From Lysobacteraceae bacterium NML08-0793 (GTDB lineage: Bacteria; Pseudomonadota; Gammaproteobacteria; Xanthomonadales; Xanthomonadaceae), in NCBI GenBank assembly GCA_002798275.1, contig NWQR01000001.1:620001-684000 (forward strand): a stretch of DNA of 64,000 bases. The letters are read 5' to 3'. Positions 53,383-60,997 of the stretch are shown here, piece by piece. The translations under genes were made by a program, and so were the position numbers. The first letter of the stretch is position 1. Each line of letters opens with the position of its first letter. The notes under the pieces are model-generated. The model searched no databases. It was given only the letters and a program-made list of their open reading frames with translations, and had not been told where the DNA came from.

Positions 53383-53416
53383 CCACTAGATTCCACTTCA
53401 TCCCACTTTTTTCCAC
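53383..53416 (-). promoter_or_regulatory. Four MraZ boxes (GTGG repeats at 10-bp spacing)
   Basis: On the minus strand GTGG occurs at 53416-53413, 53406-53403, 53396-53393 and 53386-53383, each exactly ten bases apart. MraZ boxes in E. coli are TGGG-N repeats with five-base spacers; in mycoplasmas they are AAAGTGG repeats. The array starts at the -10 element and runs downstream, a place where binding would block transcription. Confidence 0.85.
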
Positions 53417-53443
53417 ATTAGGCTTGACCCGAGACGTTGTCAA
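53415..53443 (-). promoter_or_regulatory. Sigma-70 promoter of the dcw cluster
   Basis: A perfect -35 TTGACA (53438-53443), a 17-base spacer and -10 TAATGT (53415-53420) precede mraZ. The remainder of the 360-base gap between mraZ and rnpB (53444-53694) shows no gene that I can support; a short T-rich run near 53640 may end rnpB transcription. Confidence 0.75.
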
Positions 53444-53694
53444 CAGCCCGCGCCTATTAATTTTCCCTGTCGTATCAATGCCTTGCGGCAAACTTCAGAA
53501 ATAACTCTAAGGTTTATCCACAAGCCATTGTTGTGCTTAAAGTCACATTTCATACAGCCGCGATTCATGGGTTTTTGATGAATACGGCAACCACAGCTAC
53601 CAAACATCGGCCAACTGCCCGCAAAGCGCTCGATTGCGTAAAAAAGAATGTGCGCCAATACGCGCCAAGGCTGGTGTCGCAGCAAAAATCGAAG

Positions 53695-54038
53695 TGGCGG
53701 AGTCGGCCGATAAGCCGGGTTCTGTCGTGGACAGTCATTCTTCTTGGCCTGCCATCACTGACAGGCTCCAGCAACCTACCCGGTGCCGACGCGGGTCACG
53801 CCATGACACCCTATTTGGTCTTGCTCCCGATGGGGTTTGCCGTGCCGGCCGGTTGCCCGGCTCGCGGTGCGCTCTTACCGCACCATTTCACCCTTACCGC
53901 GCCCAAAGGCGTGGCGGTATCTTTCTGTTGCACTTTCCGTCGGCTCGCGCCGCCCAGGCGTTACCTGGCATCGCACCCTGTGGAGCCCGGACTTTCCTCG
54001 ACACCCGAAGGTGCCGCGACTGTCTGGCCGACTCCGCC
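53695..54038 (-). ncRNA. rnpB: RNase P RNA (class A)
   Basis: The catalytic RNA of RNase P removes 5' leaders from tRNA precursors. On the minus strand the conserved blocks appear in order: the 5' G-A-C-A-G-T-C-G-C segment, GAGGAAAGTCCGGGCTCC (P4/J3-4 core), the C-C-A-G-G-T-A-A-C-G-C-C-T-G-G stem, ACAGAAAGATACCGCC, GGTAAGGGTGAAA with the CCA-binding loop, and the 3' AACCCGGCTTATCGG that closes P4/P1. The length (about 345 nt) is normal. TACAAT at 54045-54050 is a good -10. The ends are estimates within a few bases. Confidence 0.93.
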
Positions 54039-54210
54039 GCGCGCATTGTAGCGGTTTGGCATGGCAGCAAGCGCCTTCTCCTACTGCTTGCAATGAGGGA
54101 AGGTTGGGATGGGGGTTGCTTTGGAGTAGTTTGGCTTCTGGCAGAACTTCAGCGCCGGGATATGCGCCCGGCAGTGCACCGACTTTCTTTATCTTTACTA
54201 GATAGCCCCC

Positions 54211-55044
54211 TCATTGCCCGTACAACGCCTTGCGCGGCGCGCCACTCAATTCCGCGGCAATTTTGGCCGCAGTCGAGGGCGGCAGATGCGCAAGCAGCGC
54301 GCGATAAATGCGCAAGCCTTCGGCCAATTGCGCCTCGGCACTATCGGCAATGCCTTCTATCAGCACCACAAACTCGCCCTTTTCCTGATTGGCATCGGCA
54401 TCCACTTGCGCTGCGATTTCAGCAAGACTGCCATCGAGCACGGTTTCAAACAGCTTGGTCAATTCCCGCGCCAGCACGGCCGGGCGTGCAGCGCCCAATA
54501 TTTCGCCGGCATCGTGCAAAAAGTCGCGGATACGGTGCGCGGATTCATAAAAAATCATCGTGCGAGCTTCATCGGCCAATGCCTGCAAACGCTCACGTCT
54601 TGCCCCGGACTTGGCCGGCAAAAAACCCTCGAACACGAAGCGATCGCTTGGCAACCCCGCCACCGAAAGCGCGGCAATCAAGGCCGATGCGCCTGGCACC
54701 GGGCTGACACGCACCCCCGCCTTACGCGCAGCCCGCACCAAGCGGAACCCAGGATCACTCACCAGCGGCGTACCCGCATCAGAAATCAGCGCCAGCGACT
54801 CCCCAGCCAGAAGCCGCGTCAGCAATTTTTCCGTCAGCGCTTCTTCGTTGTGCTCATGCAATGCCAGCAGCGGTGTATCAATGCCGAATTGCTGCATCAG
54901 CGGCCGGCTATGGCGCGTGTCTTCGGCACAAATGGCCGCGACCTGGCGCAAGGTTTCCACTGCACGCGGGCTGAAATCGCCCATATTGCCGATGGGTGTT
55001 GCCACCACATACAAAGTGGCGGATGAAGCAGATGAAGGCGGCAT
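54211..55044 (-). CDS. rsmI: RsmI, 16S rRNA (cytidine(1402)-2'-O)-methyltransferase
   Basis: RsmI methylates the 2'-OH of C1402, the same nucleotide whose base RsmH (also in this window) modifies. The 277-aa tetrapyrrole-methylase fold shows V-A-T-P-I-G-N-M-G-D near the start, L-I-S-D-A-G-T-P-L-V-S-D-P-G, the P-G-A-S-A loop and F-Y-E-S-A-H-R-I. It diverges from lpoA, the common arrangement in this class. rnpB lies downstream on the same strand. Confidence 0.96.
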   Translation of the reverse strand: MPPSSASSATLYVVATPIGNMGDFSPRAVETLRQVAAICAEDTRHSRPLMQQFGIDTPLLALHEHNEEALTEKLLTRLLAGESLALISDAGTPLVSDPGFRLVRAARKAGVRVSPVPGASALIAALSVAGLPSDRFVFEGFLPAKSGARRERLQALADEARTMIFYESAHRIRDFLHDAGEILGAARPAVLARELTKLFETVLDGSLAEIAAQVDADANQEKGEFVVLIEGIADSAEAQLAEGLRIYRALLAHLPPSTAAKIAAELSGAPRKALYGQ

Positions 55045-55106
55045 TCGTTTCTCCGGAGCTTGCGCGGGTAGAATCGTAAAGCAAACATTCCAGAGAGTTT
55101 CCAGAC

Positions 55107-56429
55107 ATGCGCAACGCTCATCTTCGTGCCCTCTTGCTGGCCGGCCTTCTGGGGCTGACCGGCTGTACCAGCAGCCCGGTCATCACCACTGTCAAGGAGC
55201 AACCCGCCCCCAGTGCCTTTACCGAGGCTCACCAACTGGCGCAGAGCGATGCCCAGGGCAATGCCCGCCAAATCGAAGCCCTGCTAGCCACGCTGGATAA
55301 CGCCAGCCTTTCCCGACACACCGCAGCCCTAGCAACCAATGACCCGCTATACGCACTGGCCAGCCGCGCCATGCTGCGTCGCGGCCTGACCCCGCCGCAC
55401 CCGGTCGAGCGCGGCCCCGACCTGTCCAGCCGCGCACCGGCCGCCGCCGATGGCTACCGCCCCCCGAATGCACTGGCGGTACTGCTGCCCCTGACCGGCA
55501 ACATGGCCGCTGCGGCAAAGCCGGTACGCGATGGCCTGATGGCCGCCTATTACGCCGAACAACGCAGCCGCCCCCCGGTACGTTTTTACGACACCAGCGC
55601 CGGGGTGATCGCCGCCTACCAGCGCGCCGTTGCCGAAGGTGCCGACTATGTCATCGGCCCATTGCAGCGCGGTGAAGTGGATGTCTTGTTCGCCCAAGGC
55701 CAATTGCCGGTGCCGGTACTGGCGCTCAATCGCGGCGAACGCGAGCCCCCAGAAACCCATATCGCCTTCTCGCTGGCGCCCGAAGACGAAGGGATTGCCG
55801 CCGCCGAGTGGCTGATTGCCCGTCAAGCCAATCGCGCAGTGGTGATTTTGAACCCCGGCGATGATGCTCTGCGCCGCGCCGCCAATGCATTTTCTGAACG
55901 CCTGCACCAGCGCGGCGGCCAAGTGGTTGAAACCGTGCGTCTGGATGAAGCGCCCACCCGCCTCAACGCCGCTGCTGCCAATGCCCCGATTGATGCGGTG
56001 TATTTCGCCATCCGTGGCGAACAAGCACGCAGCCTGATGCCGCAAATCAACCAGAATCCCGCGCTCGCCAGCGCTGCACGGATTGCAGCAAGCCAAATCA
56101 CCAGCGGCACCGGCAATGCAGAAGAAAACCGCCTGCTTGACGGCATCGTTTTCCCCGGCGAATCCCTGCAAACCCGCACCGTATCCGGCATCCCCAGCAA
56201 CCCCGGCGCACTCACCCCGACCGCCCGTGGCGCAGCCGCCCGCTTGTTCGCCTTCGGGCATGATGCCTGGCTGATTGCCGCCTATCCCGAGCGACTTTCC
56301 CGCCCGCGTGAAGCGGGTCTTGGCGGCGCCACCGGCGTATTGAAGCTAGACGGCTTTGGCAATATCACCCGCACCCCGGATTGGTCCGTGCTGCGCGGTG
56401 GCGTTGCCCTGCCCTACAGTGACCGCTGA
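55107..56429 (+). CDS. lpoA: LpoA, outer-membrane lipoprotein activator of PBP1A (short form)
   Basis: In E. coli LpoA is an outer-membrane lipoprotein that reaches through the periplasm to activate the wall synthase PBP1A. The 440-aa protein has a lipobox L-T-G-C with C20. A short N-terminal helical region is followed by the LpoA C-terminal domain, a periplasmic-binding-protein fold beginning A-V-L-L-P-L-T-G-N-M (about 123) and running to G-F-G-N-I-T-R. It is much shorter than E. coli LpoA (678 aa) because most of the N-terminal TPR-like domain is missing. The place between rsmI and yraN supports the call. Confidence 0.88.
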   Translation: MRNAHLRALLLAGLLGLTGCTSSPVITTVKEQPAPSAFTEAHQLAQSDAQGNARQIEALLATLDNASLSRHTAALATNDPLYALASRAMLRRGLTPPHPVERGPDLSSRAPAAADGYRPPNALAVLLPLTGNMAAAAKPVRDGLMAAYYAEQRSRPPVRFYDTSAGVIAAYQRAVAEGADYVIGPLQRGEVDVLFAQGQLPVPVLALNRGEREPPETHIAFSLAPEDEGIAAAEWLIARQANRAVVILNPGDDALRRAANAFSERLHQRGGQVVETVRLDEAPTRLNAAAANAPIDAVYFAIRGEQARSLMPQINQNPALASAARIAASQITSGTGNAEENRLLDGIVFPGESLQTRTVSGIPSNPGALTPTARGAAARLFAFGHDAWLIAAYPERLSRPREAGLGGATGVLKLDGFGNITRTPDWSVLRGGVALPYSDR

Positions 56430-56787
56430 ACACCTGAAAACCGGACAGGCGGCAGAGCAGGCCGCCTGTCGCTGGCTTGAAACGCACGGCCTGCGCCTGA
56501 TTGCGCGCAATCAACGCTGGCGCGATGGCGAGCTGGATTTGGTTATGCGCGATGGCGACATTCTGGTATTTGTCGAAGTACGCTACCGTGCCAGCAACCA
56601 CTACGGCGGCGCAGCCGCTTCCATCACCTACGGCAAACAGCAGCGCCTGATTCGCGCTGCCGGACATTTCCTCGCCACACACCCGAAACTTGCACAACTG
56701 CCCTGCCGATTTGATGTCATCACCGCCTGCGGCGACCCGACGGCACCTCAAATCGACTGGCTGCGCAATGCCTTCAGCGCTTATTGA
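56419..56787 (+). CDS. yraN: YraN, UPF0102 nuclease-fold protein
   Basis: The product (122 aa) has a PD-(D/E)xK-like core: G-E-L-D-L-V-M-R-D-G followed by F-V-E-V-R-Y-R, typical of the UPF0102 family, whose cellular role is unsettled. The start is GTG 56419, overlapping the lpoA stop by 11 bases (G-T-G-A-C-C-G-C-T-G-A). The in-frame ATG at 56356 lies deep in lpoA. The gene ends against a decayed exporter gene on the other strand. Confidence 0.9.
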   Translation: MTAEHLKTGQAAEQAACRWLETHGLRLIARNQRWRDGELDLVMRDGDILVFVEVRYRASNHYGGAAASITYGKQQRLIRAAGHFLATHPKLAQLPCRFDVITACGDPTAPQIDWLRNAFSAY

Positions 56788-57339
56788 TTGCCTTCAACGC
56801 CAGTCGCCGCCTGCCGCGCACGATTGTCGATACTCTGCACAATCTTGCCACCATGCAGCACCAGCACCCGATCAGCGCTGGCGATGGTTTCCGGGCGGTG
56901 CGCCACAATTACGCGGGTGATGTCGAGCTGCTTGACCGCCGCATTTACCCATTGCTCGTTGTGGATATCCAGATGGCTGGTAGTGACCTGCTTCCTCCAG
57001 CGTCAACACCCGCTTGCCGATGGCCGGGTCAAGTATCACCAGCTTGCGGCCACTGACTTTTTGCAGCACTACAAAATGATTCAAATCCCAATGCAGCACA
57101 CAGGGCAAGGCCAGCTTGTCCAGGTCACCCATATCCAAGCACAATGCCCGGGTTTTGAAACCCAACGCCTGCGCGATATGGATCAATTGCGCCAGCTTGG
57201 CGCCTTTCAGCGACAGCGGAAACCGCTGACGCAGCTCCGGCAGCGACAACTCAAGCCCATGATGCCCTGCCACCATCGCCAAAGAAGCCAGACCACATTC
57301 AGCGGCTTCGGATTGGTAAATAGAATTCACAACATCCAA
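56781..57339 (-). pseudogene. Peptidase-containing ABC exporter (C39 type) with large internal deletion
   Basis: The N-terminal 117 residues are an intact C39 peptidase domain with the catalytic set C15 (E-C-G-L-A-S-L), H88 (L-N-H-F-V-V-L) and D104 (L-D-P-A). This domain cuts double-glycine leaders of bacteriocins as they are exported. Then, in another frame, come the last 65 residues of an ABC ATPase: T-S-H-L-D-I (D-loop), V-I-V-A-H-R-P-E-T-I (switch His) and a terminal stop at 56781. The membrane domain and most of the ATPase, about 500 residues, are missing. The join lies near 57000, where L-E-E-A of one part meets the D-E-A-T-S of the other. The exporter is dead. Confidence 0.88.
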
Positions 57340-57351
57340 AAAATAAAAAAG

Positions 57352-58161
57352 TCAGTAACCACTAACCAGATATCGAGCAGGAGGAGATGCCGTTATTTTA
57401 GGAAGGTTAACAACTCCATCATGAGCATGATCAATATCATCGCCAGCAATAAACTTAAAAAATACCGAGTCCGGCTCAACCACCCCCACTCTAATTACAC
57501 CGCATCCGGATGGGGTACAGCCCCAAGCCCAGCCAGTAAAATTGACATACACTGTTAACGGCTGAAGCTCTCTCAACCTATAACCAATTGACTGATGCGG
57601 ATAACGCTCCCTACCTGGTGACTCGGAAGAATGAAAGCTGCCGAACAAGCCAAGAACAACAGATTCAGGAAATTTGTCCTTTGCTGCCAGAATGGTTTCT
57701 GCCATCGCCATATCTCGATCTTCATCCCAAAATCCGTCATCAAGCAAAAGAGAAATCTTGGCTCCACTTTTTCTTAATTTATGGACGCGCATAATTAATT
57801 CAAGCATCGCAACACTTGACCTGCCATCCCTAAGTTTTTCGCTTTGCCAGAATGAAGAATTAATAAGCCTCTCACGATCAGCACGCTTTCCATCTGATGC
57901 CAAAAACTGCTCAACTGCCACTTGTTCGCTCCGAGGAAGCTCAAGTGCAAAGATTACATTTCTTCCAGACCCAGCTAAAACACAGGCATGTTCGACTGCC
58001 AAGGAAGGAATTTCATTTGTCCCGTGAATTTCCCCAATCAAAGTGACCTCTGAAAACGGAATTTCCGCCATAGGAAAGCATTTGAAATCATTTGCCAACA
58101 ACCGAGCCGGAACCATTGTCAAGGACAAAAAAACCCATCCCCAAAAAACATTAATTCTCAT
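57352..58161 (-). CDS. Secreted Tiki/ChaN/TraB-like protein
   Basis: The protein (269 aa) has a signal peptide (M-R-I-N-V-F-W-G-W-V-F-L-S-L-T to A-R-L-L-A). It then shows the pattern of the Tiki/ChaN/EreA superfamily: L-I-G-E-I-H-G-T-N-E (about 43-52), A-L-E-L-P, R-D-M-A-M-A-E-T-I and a late G-S-F-H-S. These histidines and acids bind metal or haem in relatives. The precise activity is unknown. The start is ATG 58161 or 58164, with GGAG upstream; it overlaps the 88-aa ORF. The DNA is AT-richer than the flanks, so the gene looks acquired. It ends 12 bases before the C39 exporter remnant and probably shared its operon. Confidence 0.68.
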   Translation of the reverse strand: MRINVFWGWVFLSLTMVPARLLANDFKCFPMAEIPFSEVTLIGEIHGTNEIPSLAVEHACVLAGSGRNVIFALELPRSEQVAVEQFLASDGKRADRERLINSSFWQSEKLRDGRSSVAMLELIMRVHKLRKSGAKISLLLDDGFWDEDRDMAMAETILAAKDKFPESVVLGLFGSFHSSESPGRERYPHQSIGYRLRELQPLTVYVNFTGWAWGCTPSGCGVIRVGVVEPDSVFFKFIAGDDIDHAHDGVVNLPKITASPPARYLVSGY

Positions 58162-58417
58162 CATCACTCTCCGCAATAAATACTTCAGAAAGACCCTCTG
58201 AAAACAACATTAAATATGAAACAAGAGAAGATCGCTCACGCCCAATTTCGACCAGAATCCCCCACCTCTTCGGATAAAAGATTGAATAACTTTCCATCTC
58301 AATAAAGTTTAACCCAAAAGGTAAAGAACCGTCAGAAAAATTACTCACCAACAAGCCCCCACCCACACCCCCTGCAAGATCGAAAGCAGAACAAAGAATA
58401 CCAAGTATTTTATTCAT
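58151..58417 (-). CDS. Hypothetical 88-aa protein beside the insertion sequence
   Basis: The frame begins M-N-K-I-L-G-I-L only four bases from the edge of the IS element and overlaps the Tiki-like gene by 11 bases. It has a Gly-rich stretch (A-G-G-V-G-G-G-L-L, about 15-23) and an acidic C-terminus (E-S-D-D-E-N). No family is recognised. A glycine-rich leader next to a C39 exporter could suggest an exported peptide, but the usual charged double-glycine leader is not clear. The upstream promoter and ribosome site were probably removed by the IS; transcription may come from the transposase gene. Confidence 0.45.
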   Translation of the reverse strand: MNKILGILCSAFDLAGGVGGGLLVSNFSDGSLPFGLNFIEMESYSIFYPKRWGILVEIGRERSSLVSYLMLFSEGLSEVFIAESDDEN

Positions 58418-58420
58418 CCA

Positions 58421-59164
58421 GGTCTTAGGAAGTTAAGGATTTAGATTGGCTGCTCTCTCAGCATTTTCATCAGAAGCTTGTAAAGGTTATCGCGTCGATG
58501 GTTGAAGCGAAACTCTGTCTCTTTGAGGTGCAGGTAAAACATGTTTTTCCGAATTCCCTTCATCTTGGACAAGCGTAGCTTGGCGTATGCCCAGAACGAT
58601 TCAATGCCGTAGATGTGAGACTGGTCATTGGCAAACTCGTTGCTCCCATGATTGACCCGCAAGTGCTTGGCATAGCCCATATCGACCAAGCCGTGATAGC
58701 CCCGCCATCCATCGCTGTGGATGACACTGTCCAATGCCACCTTACCCCGTATCGCCTTGCGTAGCGTGGCTTTCTTGACATCAGGAACGATCTCGGTAGC
58801 AACCCATCCATTGCGTTTGAATAGCCCAAATACAATTGTTTTGCTGCCTGTACCACGCCCGCGCTTGCCGCGTACACGGCGCGGTCCAAAGTAGGATTCA
58901 TCGACCTCAATCTGACCAGACCATGGGCTGTGTTTTTCACACTCGACTGCTATGCGCTCACGCAGCTTGATATAGATTGAGTTGATGGAGTGCAGGCTGA
59001 TTCCGGTCAGCCTAGCAGTATCAGAGGCTGACAAGTCCAATGCGAAGTAACGCAGGATTTGACGAAAGTTCTTCTCTGCGATTCGGGAACGGTTGTAGTA
59101 CCTGTTTTTTCCAGTCATTACAGAAGCTTAGCTCACCATTGGAGCGGCTTAACTTCCTAAGACC
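58421..59164 (-). mobile_element. IS1595-family (ISXO2-like) insertion sequence
   Basis: The 744-bp element is bounded by perfect 17-bp inverted repeats (ggtcttaggaagttaag at 58421-58437 and its complement at 59148-59164) and carries one complete transposase. Elements of this family usually leave an 8-bp target duplication. Here the flanks are ttcatcca (left) and caaatgaa (right), so no duplication is present. This suggests later recombination or a deletion from one end. Confidence 0.9.
58441..59118 (-). CDS. IS1595-family DDE transposase (ISXO2-like)
   Basis: The transposase (225 aa) belongs to the ISXO2-like DDE class. The catalytic acids fall in I-E-V-D-E-S-Y-F-G (first D), H-S-D-G-W-R-G-Y (second D) and Y-G-I-E-S-F-W-A (E, replacing the N of some groups). 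An N-terminal helix-turn-helix-like region (about 20-60, T-G-I-S-L-H-S-I) binds the ends. The frame is intact, so the element may still be active. It shares orientation with the downstream 88-aa ORF and could drive it by readthrough. Confidence 0.92.
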   Translation of the reverse strand: MTGKNRYYNRSRIAEKNFRQILRYFALDLSASDTARLTGISLHSINSIYIKLRERIAVECEKHSPWSGQIEVDESYFGPRRVRGKRGRGTGSKTIVFGLFKRNGWVATEIVPDVKKATLRKAIRGKVALDSVIHSDGWRGYHGLVDMGYAKHLRVNHGSNEFANDQSHIYGIESFWAYAKLRLSKMKGIRKNMFYLHLKETEFRFNHRRDNLYKLLMKMLREQPI

Positions 59165-59226
59165 CAAATGAAAATTGACTGCCGGTTTTGCGGCAACTTC
59201 CAAGCTCAACTGCCACACGTAGAACA

Positions 59227-59249
59227 AAGCCCGGCGTGTGGCCGGGCTT
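59227..59249 (-). terminator. Intrinsic terminator after the algR-like gene
   Basis: A 9-bp GC-rich stem (aagcccggc / gccgggctt) with a five-base loop is followed by TTGTTCT on the minus strand. A second imperfect hairpin (about 59274-59302) precedes it. The rest of the 150-base gap up to the IS has no gene. Confidence 0.7.
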
Positions 59250-59314
59250 CAACGGGCTGGGCAGGCTCAACCCCGGCGCTCTGCCTAAAGGGCAGAAGCG
59301 CCGCCGTTGCCTTG

Positions 59315-60037
59315 CTAAACCCAGTCGCGCATCGCCTCGCGCAGCTCCGGCAGGCAGCGGCGACTGACATCCAGCGGTTTTTCCACCCCGTGCAGCCAGA
59401 CATGGGCTTTGCCATCGCTGTCTCGCCACAGTTCCTTGAGTGCATCGCGGGCAATCAGGCAATTGCGATGGATGCGCAAGAAACGCTCGCCAAATTCTTC
59501 TTCCAGCGATTTCAGGCTTTCTTCAATCAGGTCTTCGCCACCGGTATGGTGCACCACTACATATTTTTCCTCGGCCTGAAGATAGTGAATATCCACTACC
59601 GGAATCAGCCGCATATGCCCGCCCAAGCGTGCACATAACTGGGTTCTGACATGCGCAACGGGAACGGCTTGCGATACGCCCAAACGCTGCCGTGCCCGGC
59701 GCAGGGTTTCTGCCAATCGTTCGGCGCGCAGCGGTTTGACCAGATAATCCAATGCGGCGTTATCGAATGCTGCCAGCGCGTGCTCATCGTAGGCGGTGCA
59801 AAAGGCAAGCAACGGCGGCGCTGCCAATTGCTGCAACTGCCGGGCCACTTCCAGCCCGGTCATGTCCGGCATATGGATATCCAGCATCACCAAATCGGGA
59901 TGATGGGTATCACAGGCCAGCAGGGCACTATGGCCGTCGCCGACTTCGGCCACGATTTCCACGTCGGCCTCGCGCTGCAACAAGGTGCGCAGCCGGGCGC
60001 GCGCCAGCGGTTCGTCATCGACAATCAAGACTTTCAT
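59315..60037 (-). CDS. algR: AlgR/LytR-type response regulator
   Basis: The product (240 aa) has an N-terminal receiver (D8/D9, phosphoacceptor D53 in M-L-D-I-H-M-P, K101) and a C-terminal LytTR DNA-binding domain (about 130-235) with L-Q-A-E-E-K-Y-V-V-V-H and F-L-R-I-H-R-N-C-L-I. In Pseudomonas AlgR regulates alginate and the fimU-pil genes of type IV pilus biogenesis. Here no sensor kinase of the AlgZ/FimS type is adjacent; an esterase gene lies upstream instead. Its possible target could include the pil system in this window (inference). Confidence 0.88.
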   Translation of the reverse strand: MKVLIVDDEPLARARLRTLLQREADVEIVAEVGDGHSALLACDTHHPDLVMLDIHMPDMTGLEVARQLQQLAAPPLLAFCTAYDEHALAAFDNAALDYLVKPLRAERLAETLRRARQRLGVSQAVPVAHVRTQLCARLGGHMRLIPVVDIHYLQAEEKYVVVHHTGGEDLIEESLKSLEEEFGERFLRIHRNCLIARDALKELWRDSDGKAHVWLHGVEKPLDVSRRCLPELREAMRDWV

Positions 60038-60064
60038 CTTCCCCCCTCCCCGTTTGTTTCCGCA

Positions 60065-60781
60065 TCAAGGCGATGCAGAAAACCGCTGTTCAAACCAGTG
60101 GCCAAGATCGCGGATTTCCTCGGCACAGACTTGGTGCATCATCGGGTACGCATGCCAGTCCACCTCGAAACCGGCATCGCGCAGCATATCGCGGCTGCGT
60201 CTGCCGCCGCCATAAGGCACCACCGGGTCATGCAGGCCATGCGCCATAAAGACCGGCTGCTGACGGGCGGCATCCGTCAACTTTGTCATGCTGCCCATCC
60301 CCAGCGGCAGATAAGTGGACAATGCGACCAGCCCCGCCAATGGCGTGGTGCGTTCAATCCCAGCGGCCAAGGTAATCGCCCCGCCTTGCGAAAAACCGGC
60401 CAGAAAAATCCGCTCTGCCGGAATGCCGCGCTCGATTTCACGGGCAATCAGGGCTTCAATCTGCACCACCGACTCTGCCACGCCTTCGGCATCGGCACGA
60501 TTGGACAAGTCCATATCGCGGATGTCATACCAGCCGCGCATCGGCACACCGCCATTGATGGTGATGGGGCGCACCGGCGCATTGGGAAATACAAAGCGCA
60601 AGGCCGGCCAGTCTTGGCCAATCAGCTCCGGCACAATCGGCTCGAAGTCATGTGCATCCGCCCCCAGGCCATGCAGCCAGATAACTGCCCATTGCGGCTG
60701 CTGGCCGGTTTCGCGCTCAATGCAATCAGGAATCGACACGTTGATGACTCTCGCAAATGATGAAAGCCCATAGCCTGACAT
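60065..60781 (-). CDS. Carboxylesterase / lysophospholipase-like alpha/beta hydrolase
   Basis: The product (238 aa) belongs to the phospholipase/carboxylesterase family (EstB/YpfH-like). It has the nucleophile elbow G-F-S-Q-G-G, H-G-L-H-D-P-V-V with the catalytic Asp, and a late Y-P-M-M-H-Q with His; V-I-W-L-H-G-L-G-A lies near the start. The enzymes hydrolyse short acyl or thioester bonds; the physiological substrate is not known. The ATG at 60781 (MSGYGLSSF) is chosen; an upstream extension to 60826 crosses a terminator. Confidence 0.9.
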   Translation of the reverse strand: MSGYGLSSFARVINVSIPDCIERETGQQPQWAVIWLHGLGADAHDFEPIVPELIGQDWPALRFVFPNAPVRPITINGGVPMRGWYDIRDMDLSNRADAEGVAESVVQIEALIAREIERGIPAERIFLAGFSQGGAITLAAGIERTTPLAGLVALSTYLPLGMGSMTKLTDAARQQPVFMAHGLHDPVVPYGGGRRSRDMLRDAGFEVDWHAYPMMHQVCAEEIRDLGHWFEQRFSASP

Positions 60782-60815
60782 GATTTTCTGCCTGCGGCGA
60801 GATGGCGGCAAAACA

Positions 60816-60840
60816 AAACCCGGCATTGGCTACCGGGTTT
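60816..60840 (-). terminator. Intrinsic terminator after tRNA-Ile / rpoD
   Basis: On the minus strand aaacccgg / ccgggttt forms an 8-bp stem with a nine-base loop, followed by TGTTTTG. It lies about 70 bases beyond the tRNA and ends that transcript. Confidence 0.75.
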
Positions 60841-60908
60841 GGAGTTCAAGCATAGTCGGGTTGGTGGGCTGCTGAATATGCAGCGGCTCCCCGCGGCTCA
60901 TGGATGAT

Positions 60909-60984
60909 TGGTGGGCCCACCAGGATTCGAACCTGGAACCAAAGGATTATGAGTCCTCTGCTCTAACCGTTGAGCTATAGGCCC
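60909..60984 (-). tRNA. tRNA-Ile(CAU), the AUA-reading isoacceptor
   Basis: A 76-base cloverleaf reads with acceptor GGGCCTA/TGGGCCC (one G-U), D-arm A-G-C-T-C-A-A-C-G-G-T-T-A-G-A-G-C, anticodon arm G-A-C-T-C-A-T-A-A-T-C, T-arm around G-T-T-C-G-A-A-T-C, and an encoded CCA end. The CAT anticodon with this body (A-C-T-C-A-T-A-A-T-C) is that of the isoleucine tRNA whose C34 is changed to lysidine by TilS so that it reads AUA, not of a methionine tRNA. It lies 13 bases after rpoD on the same strand. Confidence 0.88.
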
Positions 60985-60997
60985 GTTGTGACTGCAA

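Noticed and set aside
53440-53685. An 81-codon frame between mraZ and rnpB
   Set aside because: It crosses the dcw promoter, has no ribosome site and encodes no recognisable protein.
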